Below, one piece after another: positions 1 through 8,969 of a DNA stretch of 29,783 bases (position 1 is its first letter; the number at the start of each line of letters is the position of its first letter). The notes beneath the pieces are model-generated. The model ran no database searches, was not told the origin of the DNA, and was given only the letters and a program-made list of their open reading frames with translations. The position numbers and the translations under genes were made by a program. The DNA lies in NCBI GenBank assembly GCA_039588215.1, contig JBDHAD010000037.1, positions 1 through 29,783 on the forward strand, given 5' to 3'. Origin of the DNA: JBDHAC01 sp039588215. Its GTDB lineage: Bacteria; Gemmatimonadota; Gemmatimonadetes; Palauibacterales; Palauibacteraceae.

Positions 1-285
1 ATCGGCCACCACAGGCAGCTCGTCTCCGAAGGAACGCACGAAGTCGGCGAGGTGCTCATGCCTGCCAAACAGGCTCGGATAGGTATCGCGGAGCGTCGCG
101 ACCGATTGCCGCGCGAGCCAGCAGACCAGTGCGTCTGAGGGTAGATCTGCGGCCAGCCCGTTCTCCTCTCCCTCGATTCGGTCTCGAAGGCCCATCTCCT
201 CCGCCGCGACGAGCGCGTCCCATAGCGGTTGACCGTACTGCTTGACCAGCGTCTCTCTCACCAACCCCAGTAGCATCCCCCGCAT
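1..285 (-). CDS. H-NOX-like (HNOB) domain protein, N-terminal 95 residues, cut by window edge
   Basis: The frame is open from an ATG at 285 to the window edge, giving 95 residues with no stop. The start MRGMLLGLVRETL followed by QYG resembles the opening of haem-NO-binding (H-NOX/HNOB) domains (MKG...). The stretch TLRDTYPSLFGRHEHLADF matches the family pattern of a helix, then a short P-x-x-F segment, then a hydrophobic helix. The region between them is shorter than in typical members. In haem-binding H-NOX proteins a D-E-V-H motif follows and its His is the proximal haem ligand; here the matching stretch reads GDELP, so that His seems to be absent. The family senses NO or O2 through haem and often pairs with signalling domains; what follows here lies outside the window. 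An A/G-rich stretch (AAGGGGACACAGG) precedes the ATG. The family call is from pattern recognition only. Confidence 0.6.
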   Translation of the reverse strand, partial: MRGMLLGLVRETLVKQYGQPLWDALVAAEEMGLRDRIEGEENGLAADLPSDALVCWLARQSVATLRDTYPSLFGRHEHLADFVRSFGDELPVVAD

Positions 286-740
286 CCTGTGTCCCCTTTC
301 GTGGCTGCCACCCGCGGGTCTGCAGCCTTGCAGTGGGTCCTCGCAAACTGCGACGGTAGAAGCGCTCAGAGGCGGGCATCGGCAACCCTGACCACGTTGT
401 CTGCGTAGCCACAACCTCCCGTCGGACAGTGGATTACGGTACAGCGCCGCCAGTCCGACGCCCTCATGAAGGTCGCAATGAAGGGGCCAGCTGTTGCAGT
501 CTCGCCATATGCATGGTGAGTCGGCCGCTCCCTGCTTACTTGCGCCGGTTCCGCGCCGGGGCTGGTCGGCCGGCATGACTCCCGACCCGGCCATTCCAAC
601 CAAGTGGCCGTTCGAAGCATCGTGTAAGCGAGCACGGACTTGCGGTCGCCTCTATTCTGGGGAGGGATCACAACCGATTCTCAACGAGAAGATCCGGGGC
701 CCCGCCTGCGGGCGAGAGCCTCGAATACGGAGATTCCAAC
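286..740. other. 455-bp intergenic stretch, no supported gene
   Basis: No open frame here has recognisable domain content or a convincing start. It separates a minus-strand gene from a plus-strand gene, so it should hold two divergent promoters. Visible structure is limited to a 6-bp inverted repeat (588-593 with 605-610) and a 13-nt palindrome at 678-690 shortly upstream of the DUF4097 gene. Confidence 0.5.
678..690. promoter_or_regulatory. 13-nt palindrome upstream of DUF4097 gene (possible operator)
   Basis: TTCTC-AAC-GAGAA is a perfect inverted repeat of 5-bp arms, 50 bp upstream of the ATG at 741. The position suits a regulator site. Such a short palindrome could arise by chance. Confidence 0.25.
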
Positions 741-1799
741 ATGACCAAGACAGACCATGGGCGTCTGGCGCGGAGCTCGGCGGCCCTCGCCACCGCAGCC
801 GTGCTGGTGGCGGCGGCACCCGCACTCGGTCAAACGGAGCGGGTGACACTGAGCGGGGCCCGAGTCTCGATCCACAACCTCGCGGGAGAGGTGCGCGTGG
901 AGAGCGGATCGGGCTCCGATGTCGTCGTCACGGCGACGCGGGGAGGGAGCGATGCGGCCCAGTTGACCTTCGAGACACGCACGCTCGACGGGATCGAGAA
1001 TCTGATCATTCGATATCCCTGGGACGAGATCGTGTACCCGCGGTTGGATCGGGGAAGTCGATCCGACGTCGCGGTGGCGGAAGACGGGCGACTCTATAGA
1101 GGAGATCGGCGCGTTCGCGTGAGGGGTTCGGGGGAAGGGGCCGAGGCGTACGCTGATCTCAGAATCCAGGTTCCCGCCGGGAAGGACGTCGCGCTCCACC
1201 ACGGCGTGGGCGAAGTCGAAGTGACGGGTGTCGAGGCAGACCTGTTGATCGACGTGTCCAGTGGCCCGGTGCGCGCGACCGGAACCCGAGGCTTCCTCAA
1301 CGTCGACACCGGCTCGGGATCGGTCGACGTCTCGGATGTAATCGGCGACCTGAGAGCCGATACGGGCTCGGGGTCGGTCAGCGTCATGGACGTGACGGGG
1401 GAGGTGGTCTTGATCGACACCGGATCGGGATCGGTGGAGGCGGCGGACATCCAGGCCACGCGGCTGACCGTCGACACCGGCTCCGGTAGCATCGAGCTCG
1501 GGTCGATTCGAGCGGAGGAGATTCTCCTGGATACCGGGAGCGGAAGCGTCGAGATCGAGCTTCTTGCTGGCGTGCGCTCGCTCGAGATCGACACGGGATC
1601 GGGGGGTGTCGTGGTGTACGTGCCCGCGGACCTGAGCGCCGCGATCGAAGTCGATACCGGAAGCGGTGGAATCGACGTGGACTTCCCGCTCACGGTGAGC
1701 CAGGTCGAGAGGACACACCTCGTCGGCCAGATCGGAGACGGGCGCGGTCAGATCCACATCGACACGGGGTCCGGCTCGGTTCGTCTACTGAGGCGCTGA
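741..1799 (+). CDS. DUF4097 family beta-strand repeat protein (exported, DTGSGS repeats)
   Basis: This is a 352-residue exported protein. Residues 1 to about 31 form a signal peptide (basic start, alanine-rich core, likely cleavage after ALG). The rest is a right-handed beta-repeat protein of the DUF4097 (putative adhesin) type. Eight near-identical D-T-G-S-G-S/G turns recur about every 20-25 residues from residue ~190 to the C-terminus, each followed by a short alternating hydrophobic strand such as VDV or VEI. An insert around residues 75-135 is rich in charged residues and does not follow the repeat. DUF4097 proteins are usually cell-envelope proteins found near ECF sigma or envelope-stress genes; the exact function is unknown. 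The start is supported by GGAGA about 8 nt upstream. It stands alone here, but two paralogues lie 7-10 kb downstream. Confidence 0.85.
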   Translation: MTKTDHGRLARSSAALATAAVLVAAAPALGQTERVTLSGARVSIHNLAGEVRVESGSGSDVVVTATRGGSDAAQLTFETRTLDGIENLIIRYPWDEIVYPRLDRGSRSDVAVAEDGRLYRGDRRVRVRGSGEGAEAYADLRIQVPAGKDVALHHGVGEVEVTGVEADLLIDVSSGPVRATGTRGFLNVDTGSGSVDVSDVIGDLRADTGSGSVSVMDVTGEVVLIDTGSGSVEAADIQATRLTVDTGSGSIELGSIRAEEILLDTGSGSVEIELLAGVRSLEIDTGSGGVVVYVPADLSAAIEVDTGSGGIDVDFPLTVSQVERTHLVGQIGDGRGQIHIDTGSGSVRLLRR

Positions 1800-1973
1800 G
1801 GCACCGACCCCTGCGCCGCCGTCCTGTCACGGCGGCACCTCTGAGCAAGGCTCGACCGACTGACTCCGACTCCGGGGCGCTGTTCCGCGGCGCCTCGGAG
1901 CCACAGGCACGCGCGGCTGCGCGCGTCGCCGATCTCCCCTACAATTCCTCTCGATCGCTTGTCCCTAAGCAGA

Positions 1974-2012
1974 TCGCTGAAACACCCGCGACCCGCTGGG
2001 GTGTTTCAGCGA
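1974..2012. promoter_or_regulatory. Perfect 14-bp inverted repeat between DUF4097 gene and addB
   Basis: The arms 1974-1987 and 1999-2012 (TCGCTGAAACACCC and its complement) pair perfectly around an 11-nt loop. There is no T-tract after either arm, so it is not a classical intrinsic terminator. The segment CTGAAACACCCGCGACCCG is imperfectly repeated just downstream at about 2015-2036. It ends 21 nt before the chosen addB start, so it could be an operator, an mRNA structure limiting translation, or a terminator of the preceding gene. Confidence 0.5.
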
Positions 2013-2032
2013 CCTGCTAACACCCGGACCCG

Positions 2033-5000
2033 GTGGGCGCGCTCGACCCGATGCCACTCCAGCTGATCCGCTCCGCTGCCAGCGATCCGCTTTGGGAGGA
2101 CTGCGTCGCGCACTTCCTCGACGAGTCCGCAACCCACATCGGGCCGACCGGGTACGCCTCGCACCTGTGGGTCGTACACCGGGCACAACGGGATCGTCTG
2201 TATGCGCGCGCCGCACAGCGGGGCTTGCCCGGATGGTTCAGCCCGCCCGTGTCGTTCTTCTCCCAGCTGCGGGACCTGTTTGGCGTCTCGGAGAGACCGA
2301 TTGGGATCCTCACGGGCCGATTGCTGGTGGCCCGGCTCGCGACCGCGTCGGCCCGTCGATACGGGGTCGCGGCGACGACGCGCGAGGCCGGGCCGGCGCG
2401 TGGTCACATGCTCGACCGCCTGTTCAGCGAGTTGCTCCCCGAAGGAACTCTGCCGGATGAGTTGGCGGGGGCGCTGGCCGGTCTGGAGACGGATGCGTTC
2501 GGTGAGAGCCGGAACGCCTGGGTCGTCGACACCTACCGCGAGTTTCTGCAAGCACTCGACGAGCGCGAGCGCTACGACCCCCGCTCGATCCATGCGATGG
2601 TGGCCGCGAGGATCGAGGCCGGTGGGCTTCGATCCGCGATCGGCGGTGCTCGACGCCTGCACGTGTACGGACTCACGTCTCTCAGGGGACGCCGGAGGTT
2701 CGTGCGTGCGCTCGCGGCGCAGGACGAGGTCGAGGTGCTCGTGTACCTGCCGACCGAGGTCGGCGAATCGGAGTGGGACCTGCTGGCCAACCGACCTCCG
2801 CGTCTCGTGTGCGGGTCCGAGCCCCATCGGAGGGTTCGCGTTCAACCCGCCCCCGACGCGGTACGAGAGACCCGTTGGATCGCACGCCAGATCAAGACCC
2901 TGCTGGCCGCCGGGGACGTGGCCCTGCACGAGGTCGCGGTGGTGGCCCGGACCGGACGGCAGGACACCCGGCGTGTCCACCGTGCGCTGCGGGAGGCGGG
3001 CGTACCGAGCACCGCCCGCATTCGGACGCGTCTGGCCGAGATCCCTGCACTCAGAGCCATCCTGGAGCTGTTTCGAGCCGTGTCCGAAGGCTGGACGTAC
3101 CGAGGCCTTCGACAGGTGCTCGCCAGTCCGTATTTCGACGTGGACGTCGACCTGAGGGGCATCGATCATCTGTCCACGATCCGGCGCATACACGGACTCG
3201 ATGAGTGGCACCGCTGGCTCGAGCGCCTGCGCGAGCGTGCGGAGGCCAACGAAGGGCGAGCCCTGGCTCGGGTCGGCGTGACGGGTGCGCGTCTCGAGCG
3301 GGATTTGTCTCGGTTCGAACGCTTGCGGGACGTCCTCGGTGCTCTGGAGGGTGAGCACACGGAGCTGGAGTGGATCGATCGAACGCTGGCGGTCCTGCGC
3401 GGCGATGTCCTCGACCTTCGGCGACGTCTGTGTCAGGCGGTCGGCGACCGCTGGGATGTCGTGCGCCTGGATCAGCGCGGCGCCCTGGCCCTCGAGGGTC
3501 TGTTGGTCGAGTGGGGGGAATGGCCGGGCGCTCGGGAGTCGCGCAGCGCCTTCCCGGCGGGGGAATGGTACGCACGCCTGCGGCGATTGCTCGAGGCCAA
3601 CGAGCTGGCGCTGTCGACACCGCTCCAGCAAGGCGTCCAGGTACTGGAAGCTCACGAGGCCGCGTCGACCCCCTTCCAGCACACGTTTCTGGTTCACGCT
3701 AACGACGGCGTGTTTCCTCAGCCTCCTGCCACGGCCGGCGTCTTCACCGAGCAGGAGCGCGTGGCGCTGAAGGGCCTCGGGCTTCCGCTCACGACGCGCG
3801 TGGAGGCCCTGGAGCGTGAGCGTCGCCTGTGGCGGGCGATCGTGAGCGGGCAGGACATAACGATCACCTATCGGACAACCGATGCGAACGGAGTCCCCCG
3901 ACTTCCCTCCCCGCTCGTACCGGATCACGATCCCGGGAGCGAGATCCCCCGCACACGCATGGAGGTCACGCCGCCAGGCGCCGGAGACCCGGAGGGTCAG
4001 GGTTCCGAGGATCTGGCGGCGAGCCGCCTGGAGCTGATTAAGGGCGATGTGGCCCGCTTCGCGAAGATCCGTAGGGGTGGCGATCGCTCCGCGTTCCACA
4101 CCGCCGATCCGCATCGTGTGGGACACGCCGTGCTGACCGCGTTCGCCGACGAGCTACGCGCCGGCCATCTCGATCCCTTCATCGACACCGAGCGGGAGTT
4201 GTTCGGCGAGGCCTCCGCCGCGGCCGCGCGCGGAGGGGCCGAAGAGGAGGCACCCACCGTCGACTCCTCCGAAGCCGCAGCGCTCTTCGGGGTGCAGCGG
4301 CCGCTCTCCGAACAGCCGACCGCGTGGAACGGCAAGCTCCGTGATCCGTGGGTCCTGGCACACATCCGTAAGCACTTCGGTGAGGATCGCCAGTGGTCCG
4401 CGACCCAGCTCGAAGCCTACGGCCGGCGTCCGTTCGACTTCTTCCTTGACCGCGTGCTCGGTCTGGGTGACATGGAGGAGGCGGATGAGGAGACCAGCCC
4501 CCTCACATACGGCAGTATCGCGCACGCGATACTGCAGCGCTTCTTCGAATCGCTCGAGACGCCTCACCCGACGTCGTTCGATGCTCGGGCGCGGCGGCAC
4601 CTGGATCAAGCGTTCGAGGCGGTATGCGATGCGTACGAACACGCGGAGAGCGACTGGCTCGGCGTCCCACACGTGTGGCGCGCCAAGCGGGCCGAGCTGC
4701 GTGACCGGCTCGAGCGATTCCTCACCTGGGAGCTCGAGAAAGCCCGTGGTGCTCCGATCGCGCTCGAGCTGGCGTTCGGCCGGGGGAAGGATCAGCCCGC
4801 CGTGGATCTCTCGGGGGCGGACAAGCGCGGGGGGCGCCGACAGCTGATCCTCGGAGGGCGGATCGACCGGGTGGATCGGACCGCAGAGGCAGAGGACGCC
4901 CCACTTCGCATCATCGACTACAAGAGCGGGTCGTACGTCCCCGCGGCCGGCGCGTACAAGGATGGAGCCGGCCTGCAAACCGCGCTGTACATGGCTGCCG

Positions 5001-5311
5001 TCCAGGAGCTGGGGATCGGATCGGCCGCCGAAGGCGTGTACCGGTCGCTCAAGAACCGGAGGAACCAGTCCAAGCTCAAGGCGAGCGGTGTCGAAGCCGT
5101 ACTCCGATTCGCACGCAGTATCCCTGCACGGATCCGGGAAGGCCTGTTCGAGGCCGTGCAGGCCCGCTCGACGCCCATCGCCCCCTGGCAACCGGGGCCG
5201 GACCTCACGCGCTCGACGGCTCATGTCTCGGGGGGCACGCGGTTCGACGCCGTCCCCGGATCGGTCGAGGCGTCGGTGAGCGACGAGCCCGTGCGGGGAG
5301 AGCAGAACTAG
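2033..5311 (+). CDS. addB: AddB-type subunit of a RecBCD-like helicase-nuclease, without visible Fe-S cysteines
   Basis: This 1092-residue protein is likely the second subunit of an AddAB double-strand-break end-processing nuclease. The C-terminus (about 786-985) is a PD-(D/E)XK nuclease domain: QWSATQLEAYGRRPFDFF entry helix, then GGRIDRVD near 940, then RIIDYKSG near 958 with the catalytic D and K, and LQTALYMAA near 980. AddB of the Bacillus type anchors an iron-sulphur cluster with a Cys in the entry helix and three near the C-terminus; here the entry helix reads YGRRPF and no C-terminal Cys cluster is seen. The N-terminus also lacks a GxxGxGKT ATP-binding loop. Both features recall the alphaproteobacterial AddB subgroup. 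The gene ends 2 bp before addA, so the two are surely co-transcribed. The start is uncertain: GTG at 2033 or ATG at 2051, neither with a good ribosome site. Confidence 0.85.
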   Translation: MGALDPMPLQLIRSAASDPLWEDCVAHFLDESATHIGPTGYASHLWVVHRAQRDRLYARAAQRGLPGWFSPPVSFFSQLRDLFGVSERPIGILTGRLLVARLATASARRYGVAATTREAGPARGHMLDRLFSELLPEGTLPDELAGALAGLETDAFGESRNAWVVDTYREFLQALDERERYDPRSIHAMVAARIEAGGLRSAIGGARRLHVYGLTSLRGRRRFVRALAAQDEVEVLVYLPTEVGESEWDLLANRPPRLVCGSEPHRRVRVQPAPDAVRETRWIARQIKTLLAAGDVALHEVAVVARTGRQDTRRVHRALREAGVPSTARIRTRLAEIPALRAILELFRAVSEGWTYRGLRQVLASPYFDVDVDLRGIDHLSTIRRIHGLDEWHRWLERLRERAEANEGRALARVGVTGARLERDLSRFERLRDVLGALEGEHTELEWIDRTLAVLRGDVLDLRRRLCQAVGDRWDVVRLDQRGALALEGLLVEWGEWPGARESRSAFPAGEWYARLRRLLEANELALSTPLQQGVQVLEAHEAASTPFQHTFLVHANDGVFPQPPATAGVFTEQERVALKGLGLPLTTRVEALERERRLWRAIVSGQDITITYRTTDANGVPRLPSPLVPDHDPGSEIPRTRMEVTPPGAGDPEGQGSEDLAASRLELIKGDVARFAKIRRGGDRSAFHTADPHRVGHAVLTAFADELRAGHLDPFIDTERELFGEASAAAARGGAEEEAPTVDSSEAAALFGVQRPLSEQPTAWNGKLRDPWVLAHIRKHFGEDRQWSATQLEAYGRRPFDFFLDRVLGLGDMEEADEETSPLTYGSIAHAILQRFFESLETPHPTSFDARARRHLDQAFEAVCDAYEHAESDWLGVPHVWRAKRAELRDRLERFLTWELEKARGAPIALELAFGRGKDQPAVDLSGADKRGGRRQLILGGRIDRVDRTAEAEDAPLRIIDYKSGSYVPAAGAYKDGAGLQTALYMAAVQELGIGSAAEGVYRSLKNRRNQSKLKASGVEAVLRFARSIPARIREGLFEAVQARSTPIAPWQPGPDLTRSTAHVSGGTRFDAVPGSVEASVSDEPVRGEQN

Positions 5312-5313
5312 TC

Positions 5314-8300
5314 GTGGAGATTCGATGGACGGCCGAGCAGATCGCGGCGATCACGGCGCGCGAGAACGTGCTCCTCGCCGCGAGCGCCGGCACGGGGAAA
5401 ACAACGACGATCGTCGGCAAGATTCTCTGGTACCTCGGGCTCCCGGTCGGTGTGGATCGAAGTGACGGTCAGCCGCTCCCGCCTTGTCCGGTGCCCGGCT
5501 CACTCGAGCAGATCGGCGCGATCACGTTCACCGAGAAGGCCGCGCATGATCTGAAGGCGAAGCTGCGGCGCGCGATCGAGGCGACCGAGGCCGAGGGAGA
5601 GCTTCGTTGGGAGTTGGACCGGGCGACGGTCGGTACCATCCACAGCTTCTGCGCCGAGCTCCTCCGCGATCACGCGCTGCGACTCGACGTGGACCCGACG
5701 TTCGCGATCCTGGACGAGCGGGAGACGCGCCTCGAGCAGGACCGGATCATCCGCGAGGTGATCCACATCGCGCTCGAGAACGAGGAGCCGGGGGCAGTCG
5801 AGCTCGTGAAACGGTTCGGCATCACCGGCTGGCGTATGCAACCGGGCGCCGTGGGCCGCGTGCGCGAGGTCCTGCGGGATCTCCGCTGGAGACCCAGGCA
5901 GTACGACCAGTGGCTGCGCGATGCACCCCCACTTACTCCCGGAGCGCCGGTCCAGCGCGAGCTGGATCCCACGATCCTGCGTGAGCGGGCGCGCTTTGCG
6001 GGCGCCTGGGATCCGGAGAACTCCGCATTCGACGACGCGTCCTTGTCGCTCGTAGGTGCCTTGTACCGGCTTGCCCGGCGGGCGGCGCGAGCGTGGCTGG
6101 AGTGGCTCGAGCGCGAGAACCTTCGTGACTTCGACAGTCTGATTCTCGACACCCGGCGCTTGCTCACGCGTCCGGCGACGCGCCCGGCGCTGGAGGCGAT
6201 TCAGTCCCGGTATCGACTGTTGATCATCGACGAGTTCCAGGACACGGATCGAGCGCAATGGGAGATCGCGCGGGCCGTGGCAGGCGTGGGGTCGGACGCG
6301 ACGGTCCCGCAGCCGCGACCACAGCTGCTTGTGGTGGGTGACCCGAAGCAGAGCATCTATCGGTTCCGGGGCGCCGACGTGGGGGTCTGGAACGAAGCGC
6401 TGGGGGCGCTCTGCGGTGAGCAGGCGCCGCTACAGCTCAGCCACAACTTCCGCAGCGAGCCCAGGCTCGTCGCGTTCGTGAACCGGATCGGCGGTGTCGC
6501 GTTCGGCGAGACGGCGGACGCGATCGGGCGCGGGTCTCCTGCTCACCGGGTCGACTACCAGGCTTTGAGACCATCCCGCGAACCGTCGGCGGCGGCGGGT
6601 CTCGAGTGGCTCCCGACGGACGCCGCCGCCAATCAGAGCGATCGCGCCGAGCTGGAGGGGCGCCTGGTGGCCACCCGGATTCGGCAGCTCGTTGCCGACG
6701 CCGCGGTGGTGGATCCTGACACCGGGGTCACACGTCCGTGTGCGCGCCGCGACATCGCGATTCTGGGTCGCCGAAACCTGGATCTCGCGGCCCTGGAAAG
6801 CTCGCTCCGATCATACGGAATCCCGTTCTACAACTCGGCGACCGGGGGTCTGGCGGACCAGCAAGCGGTGCTCGACCTGGCCTCGGCCCTCCGCCTCATC
6901 GACAACCCGTTCGACGACCTGCGCGCGTTCGCCTTCCTGAGATCCCCGTTCGTGGGGCTGCGCGATGAAGTGTTGGCGCGGATCGGTCTCGACTCGTTCG
7001 ACGATGCCGATCGTACCCCCCACCCCGAGTCGTTCCTGACGCGGGCGGAGGCGTACCTGTGGCTGGTCAATCAGGGGGCCGTGGATTGGTACGAAGCCCC
7101 TGAAAGTCCGAACATCGGTCGGCTCGAGCGACGCGCCTTGGCGGACGGACTGGGCGCGGTTCGCGAGGCGCAGCGCCTCGTCGACCGATCGGACGTGGTC
7201 GAGCTGCTTGAAGGGCTGCTCGAGCGCACCGGATACCGGCTCCATCTGGAGCTGCGTGAGGGCGCGTCCGAGGCGCTCGCCAACATCGAGCGTTTTCTCG
7301 CTCTTCTCGAGGAGTACCGCCACCTGCCGGTGGGACGCTTCATGGAGCTATGGGATCGCTGGGGCGACGAGGACCTCGGACTCCCACAAGCGCGGCTCCA
7401 TTCCAGTGGGGATGATGTGGTCACGCTCAGCACCATCCACTCTGCGAAAGGACTGGAGTGGCCGGTCGTATTCCTCGTCAACACCGGGCTCGAGCTGACT
7501 CACAAGGGCCGGCTGACCCACGCCTTCTGGACGGATCCCGACCTCGGCCCGGTCTTTATCCCCCGCGTCGGCGAGCGGGGGGCGCGTGCAGAGCAGGCAC
7601 TGGCGCGCTGGGTACACCAGGAGGAGGCGGAGGCCGCCAGACTCCTCTACGTGGGGATGACCCGCGCTCGTGACCGCCTGATCGTATCAGGCGGGACGCA
7701 AGGACTCGAGCGGAAGAACAGCTTCGCGCGCTGGCTCTCGGAGGAGCTGCCCGACGCGAAGGAGGCGCACGAGGCCCGCCATCTGTCGGGGTCGCGGGAT
7801 GCGTCGGGCGAGAACGGTCGGCAGGATCGACCCGACCGAGCCCAGCCCGCGTCGGCGCACAATATCGATCCGGTGACCGGGACTGGCCGGCAAATCGATG
7901 CGTTCGGATTCGACGCCGAGTTGCTCGACGAGGCCGGACAATTCGATCTGTTCACTTCCCCCGCACGCCGCTCGGAAGACGTCGATGCGACCGATGCGGA
8001 CCCGGGCATGCCCACCGAGGAGGCGGCGGCGGTGAGTCCACCGATGATCATCGGTCGTGGCGCCGCCGCGATCCAGACTTCGCTCTCGGCCCTGCCTGCC
8101 TCGTTGGCCTGGTTGGATGGATTGGAGTCGAGCGAGTGGCCTGCCAGTGTGGGCGCGATCGAGGTGCCGGCCCACCGCTTCTCTACCTCGGCGACCGAGA
8201 TCATGATGCGCGAGCGCGACCCGGACAGGTGGTCGCTTCGCTACCGTCATGGCGTGGTGCTCGAGAGAGAGTTTCTACGACTTGGGGCCGCGGACGGCAC

Positions 8301-8892
8301 CCTTCCGGCCCCGGTACGGGGCACGCTGATCCACGGCGTCCTCGAGCGGATCCGCGAAACCGAAGAGCTCGCGAGCATACTCAACGAGACGATCGCGACG
8401 ACGGGGTTCGTGGATCTCGAGAACCTGCTCGAGACCGGGGCTCCGTACCGCGTCGCGCTGGAGCGTGAGATCGAGGCCGTCGTTCGGAGTCCGGAGTGGG
8501 AGTGGTACGTGGAAGGGCACCCGCACCGCGAGCTGGCGTTCGTTCACCTCCGCGCGGAGCAGGATTGGCTTGCCGGAGCGCTGGATCTGTATCGGCCGGC
8601 GATGCCCGATGGCGACGCCGGGGCGGAGGGTACGACTCTTCTCGCGGAGCCTTCGCTGTTCGGGCCGTCCGCTGCCGACCGCGACCGCCTGGAACGGGAG
8701 GCGTGGATCATCGATTTCAAGACGCACCAGATCGGTGCTGACGAGGTAGAGCGAGCGGCGGAGGAGTACGCGACCCAGGTGCGGACGTACCGCGAAGCGG
8801 CCGAGGCCCTCGTGGCCTCGACCACTTTGTCGCCACCCCGGGTTCGTATCGCCCTCCACTTCACCCACCCGAACGTGGCCCGTGAGATGTAG
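5314..8892 (+). CDS. addA: AddA-type helicase-nuclease subunit (UvrD/RecB-like)
   Basis: This is a 1192-residue SF1A helicase with a fused nuclease. The helicase motifs occur in order: Q motif TAEQIAAI (6-13), Walker A ASAGTGKT (23-30), motif Ia TFTEKAA (~70), GTIHSFC (~107), Walker B LLIIDEFQDTD (D306, E307), motif III VGDPKQSIYRFRGAD (~340-355), motif IV HNFRSEP (~375), motif V STIHSAKGLEW (~705) and motif VI LLYVGMTRARDRL (~777). The C-terminal PD-(D/E)XK domain shows LIHGVLERI (~1002), GALDLY (~1088), WIIDFKTH (~1130) and YATQVRTYREA (~1151). A low-conservation linker of about 150 residues separates helicase and nuclease. The protein should supply 3'-5' translocation and one of the two nuclease sites of the complex that resects breaks for RecA. 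The GTG start is 2 bp after the addB stop, with GGGGAG upstream inside addB. Confidence 0.93.
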   Translation: MEIRWTAEQIAAITARENVLLAASAGTGKTTTIVGKILWYLGLPVGVDRSDGQPLPPCPVPGSLEQIGAITFTEKAAHDLKAKLRRAIEATEAEGELRWELDRATVGTIHSFCAELLRDHALRLDVDPTFAILDERETRLEQDRIIREVIHIALENEEPGAVELVKRFGITGWRMQPGAVGRVREVLRDLRWRPRQYDQWLRDAPPLTPGAPVQRELDPTILRERARFAGAWDPENSAFDDASLSLVGALYRLARRAARAWLEWLERENLRDFDSLILDTRRLLTRPATRPALEAIQSRYRLLIIDEFQDTDRAQWEIARAVAGVGSDATVPQPRPQLLVVGDPKQSIYRFRGADVGVWNEALGALCGEQAPLQLSHNFRSEPRLVAFVNRIGGVAFGETADAIGRGSPAHRVDYQALRPSREPSAAAGLEWLPTDAAANQSDRAELEGRLVATRIRQLVADAAVVDPDTGVTRPCARRDIAILGRRNLDLAALESSLRSYGIPFYNSATGGLADQQAVLDLASALRLIDNPFDDLRAFAFLRSPFVGLRDEVLARIGLDSFDDADRTPHPESFLTRAEAYLWLVNQGAVDWYEAPESPNIGRLERRALADGLGAVREAQRLVDRSDVVELLEGLLERTGYRLHLELREGASEALANIERFLALLEEYRHLPVGRFMELWDRWGDEDLGLPQARLHSSGDDVVTLSTIHSAKGLEWPVVFLVNTGLELTHKGRLTHAFWTDPDLGPVFIPRVGERGARAEQALARWVHQEEAEAARLLYVGMTRARDRLIVSGGTQGLERKNSFARWLSEELPDAKEAHEARHLSGSRDASGENGRQDRPDRAQPASAHNIDPVTGTGRQIDAFGFDAELLDEAGQFDLFTSPARRSEDVDATDADPGMPTEEAAAVSPPMIIGRGAAAIQTSLSALPASLAWLDGLESSEWPASVGAIEVPAHRFSTSATEIMMRERDPDRWSLRYRHGVVLEREFLRLGAADGTLPAPVRGTLIHGVLERIRETEELASILNETIATTGFVDLENLLETGAPYRVALEREIEAVVRSPEWEWYVEGHPHRELAFVHLRAEQDWLAGALDLYRPAMPDGDAGAEGTTLLAEPSLFGPSAADRDRLEREAWIIDFKTHQIGADEVERAAEEYATQVRTYREAAEALVASTTLSPPRVRIALHFTHPNVAREM

Positions 8893-8900
8893 GTGCGGGC

Positions 8901-8929
8901 GTGGGGCCCCGGCTGCGCCTGAGCCCCAC
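8901..8929. terminator. Possible bidirectional hairpin between convergent addA and DUF4097 gene
   Basis: GTGGGGC at 8901-8907 pairs with GCCCCAC at 8923-8929 across a GC-rich loop. It lies in the short gap between two converging genes, where a shared terminator is expected. No T-tract follows on either strand, so support is weak. Confidence 0.3.
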
Positions 8930-8969
8930 CGGCACCGTGCCCGCCGGGTCCGGCGTCTTGTGGAGAGCC

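Noticed and set aside
681..1757. Long antisense open frame opposite the DUF4097 gene
   Set aside because: Its translation has no domain or signal features and mirrors the DTGSGS repeats; it results from high GC and codon bias.
2006..5224. Long minus-strand open frames across addB
   Set aside because: They lie opposite clear helicase-nuclease motifs and contain no recognisable motifs; shadow frames of GC-rich coding DNA.
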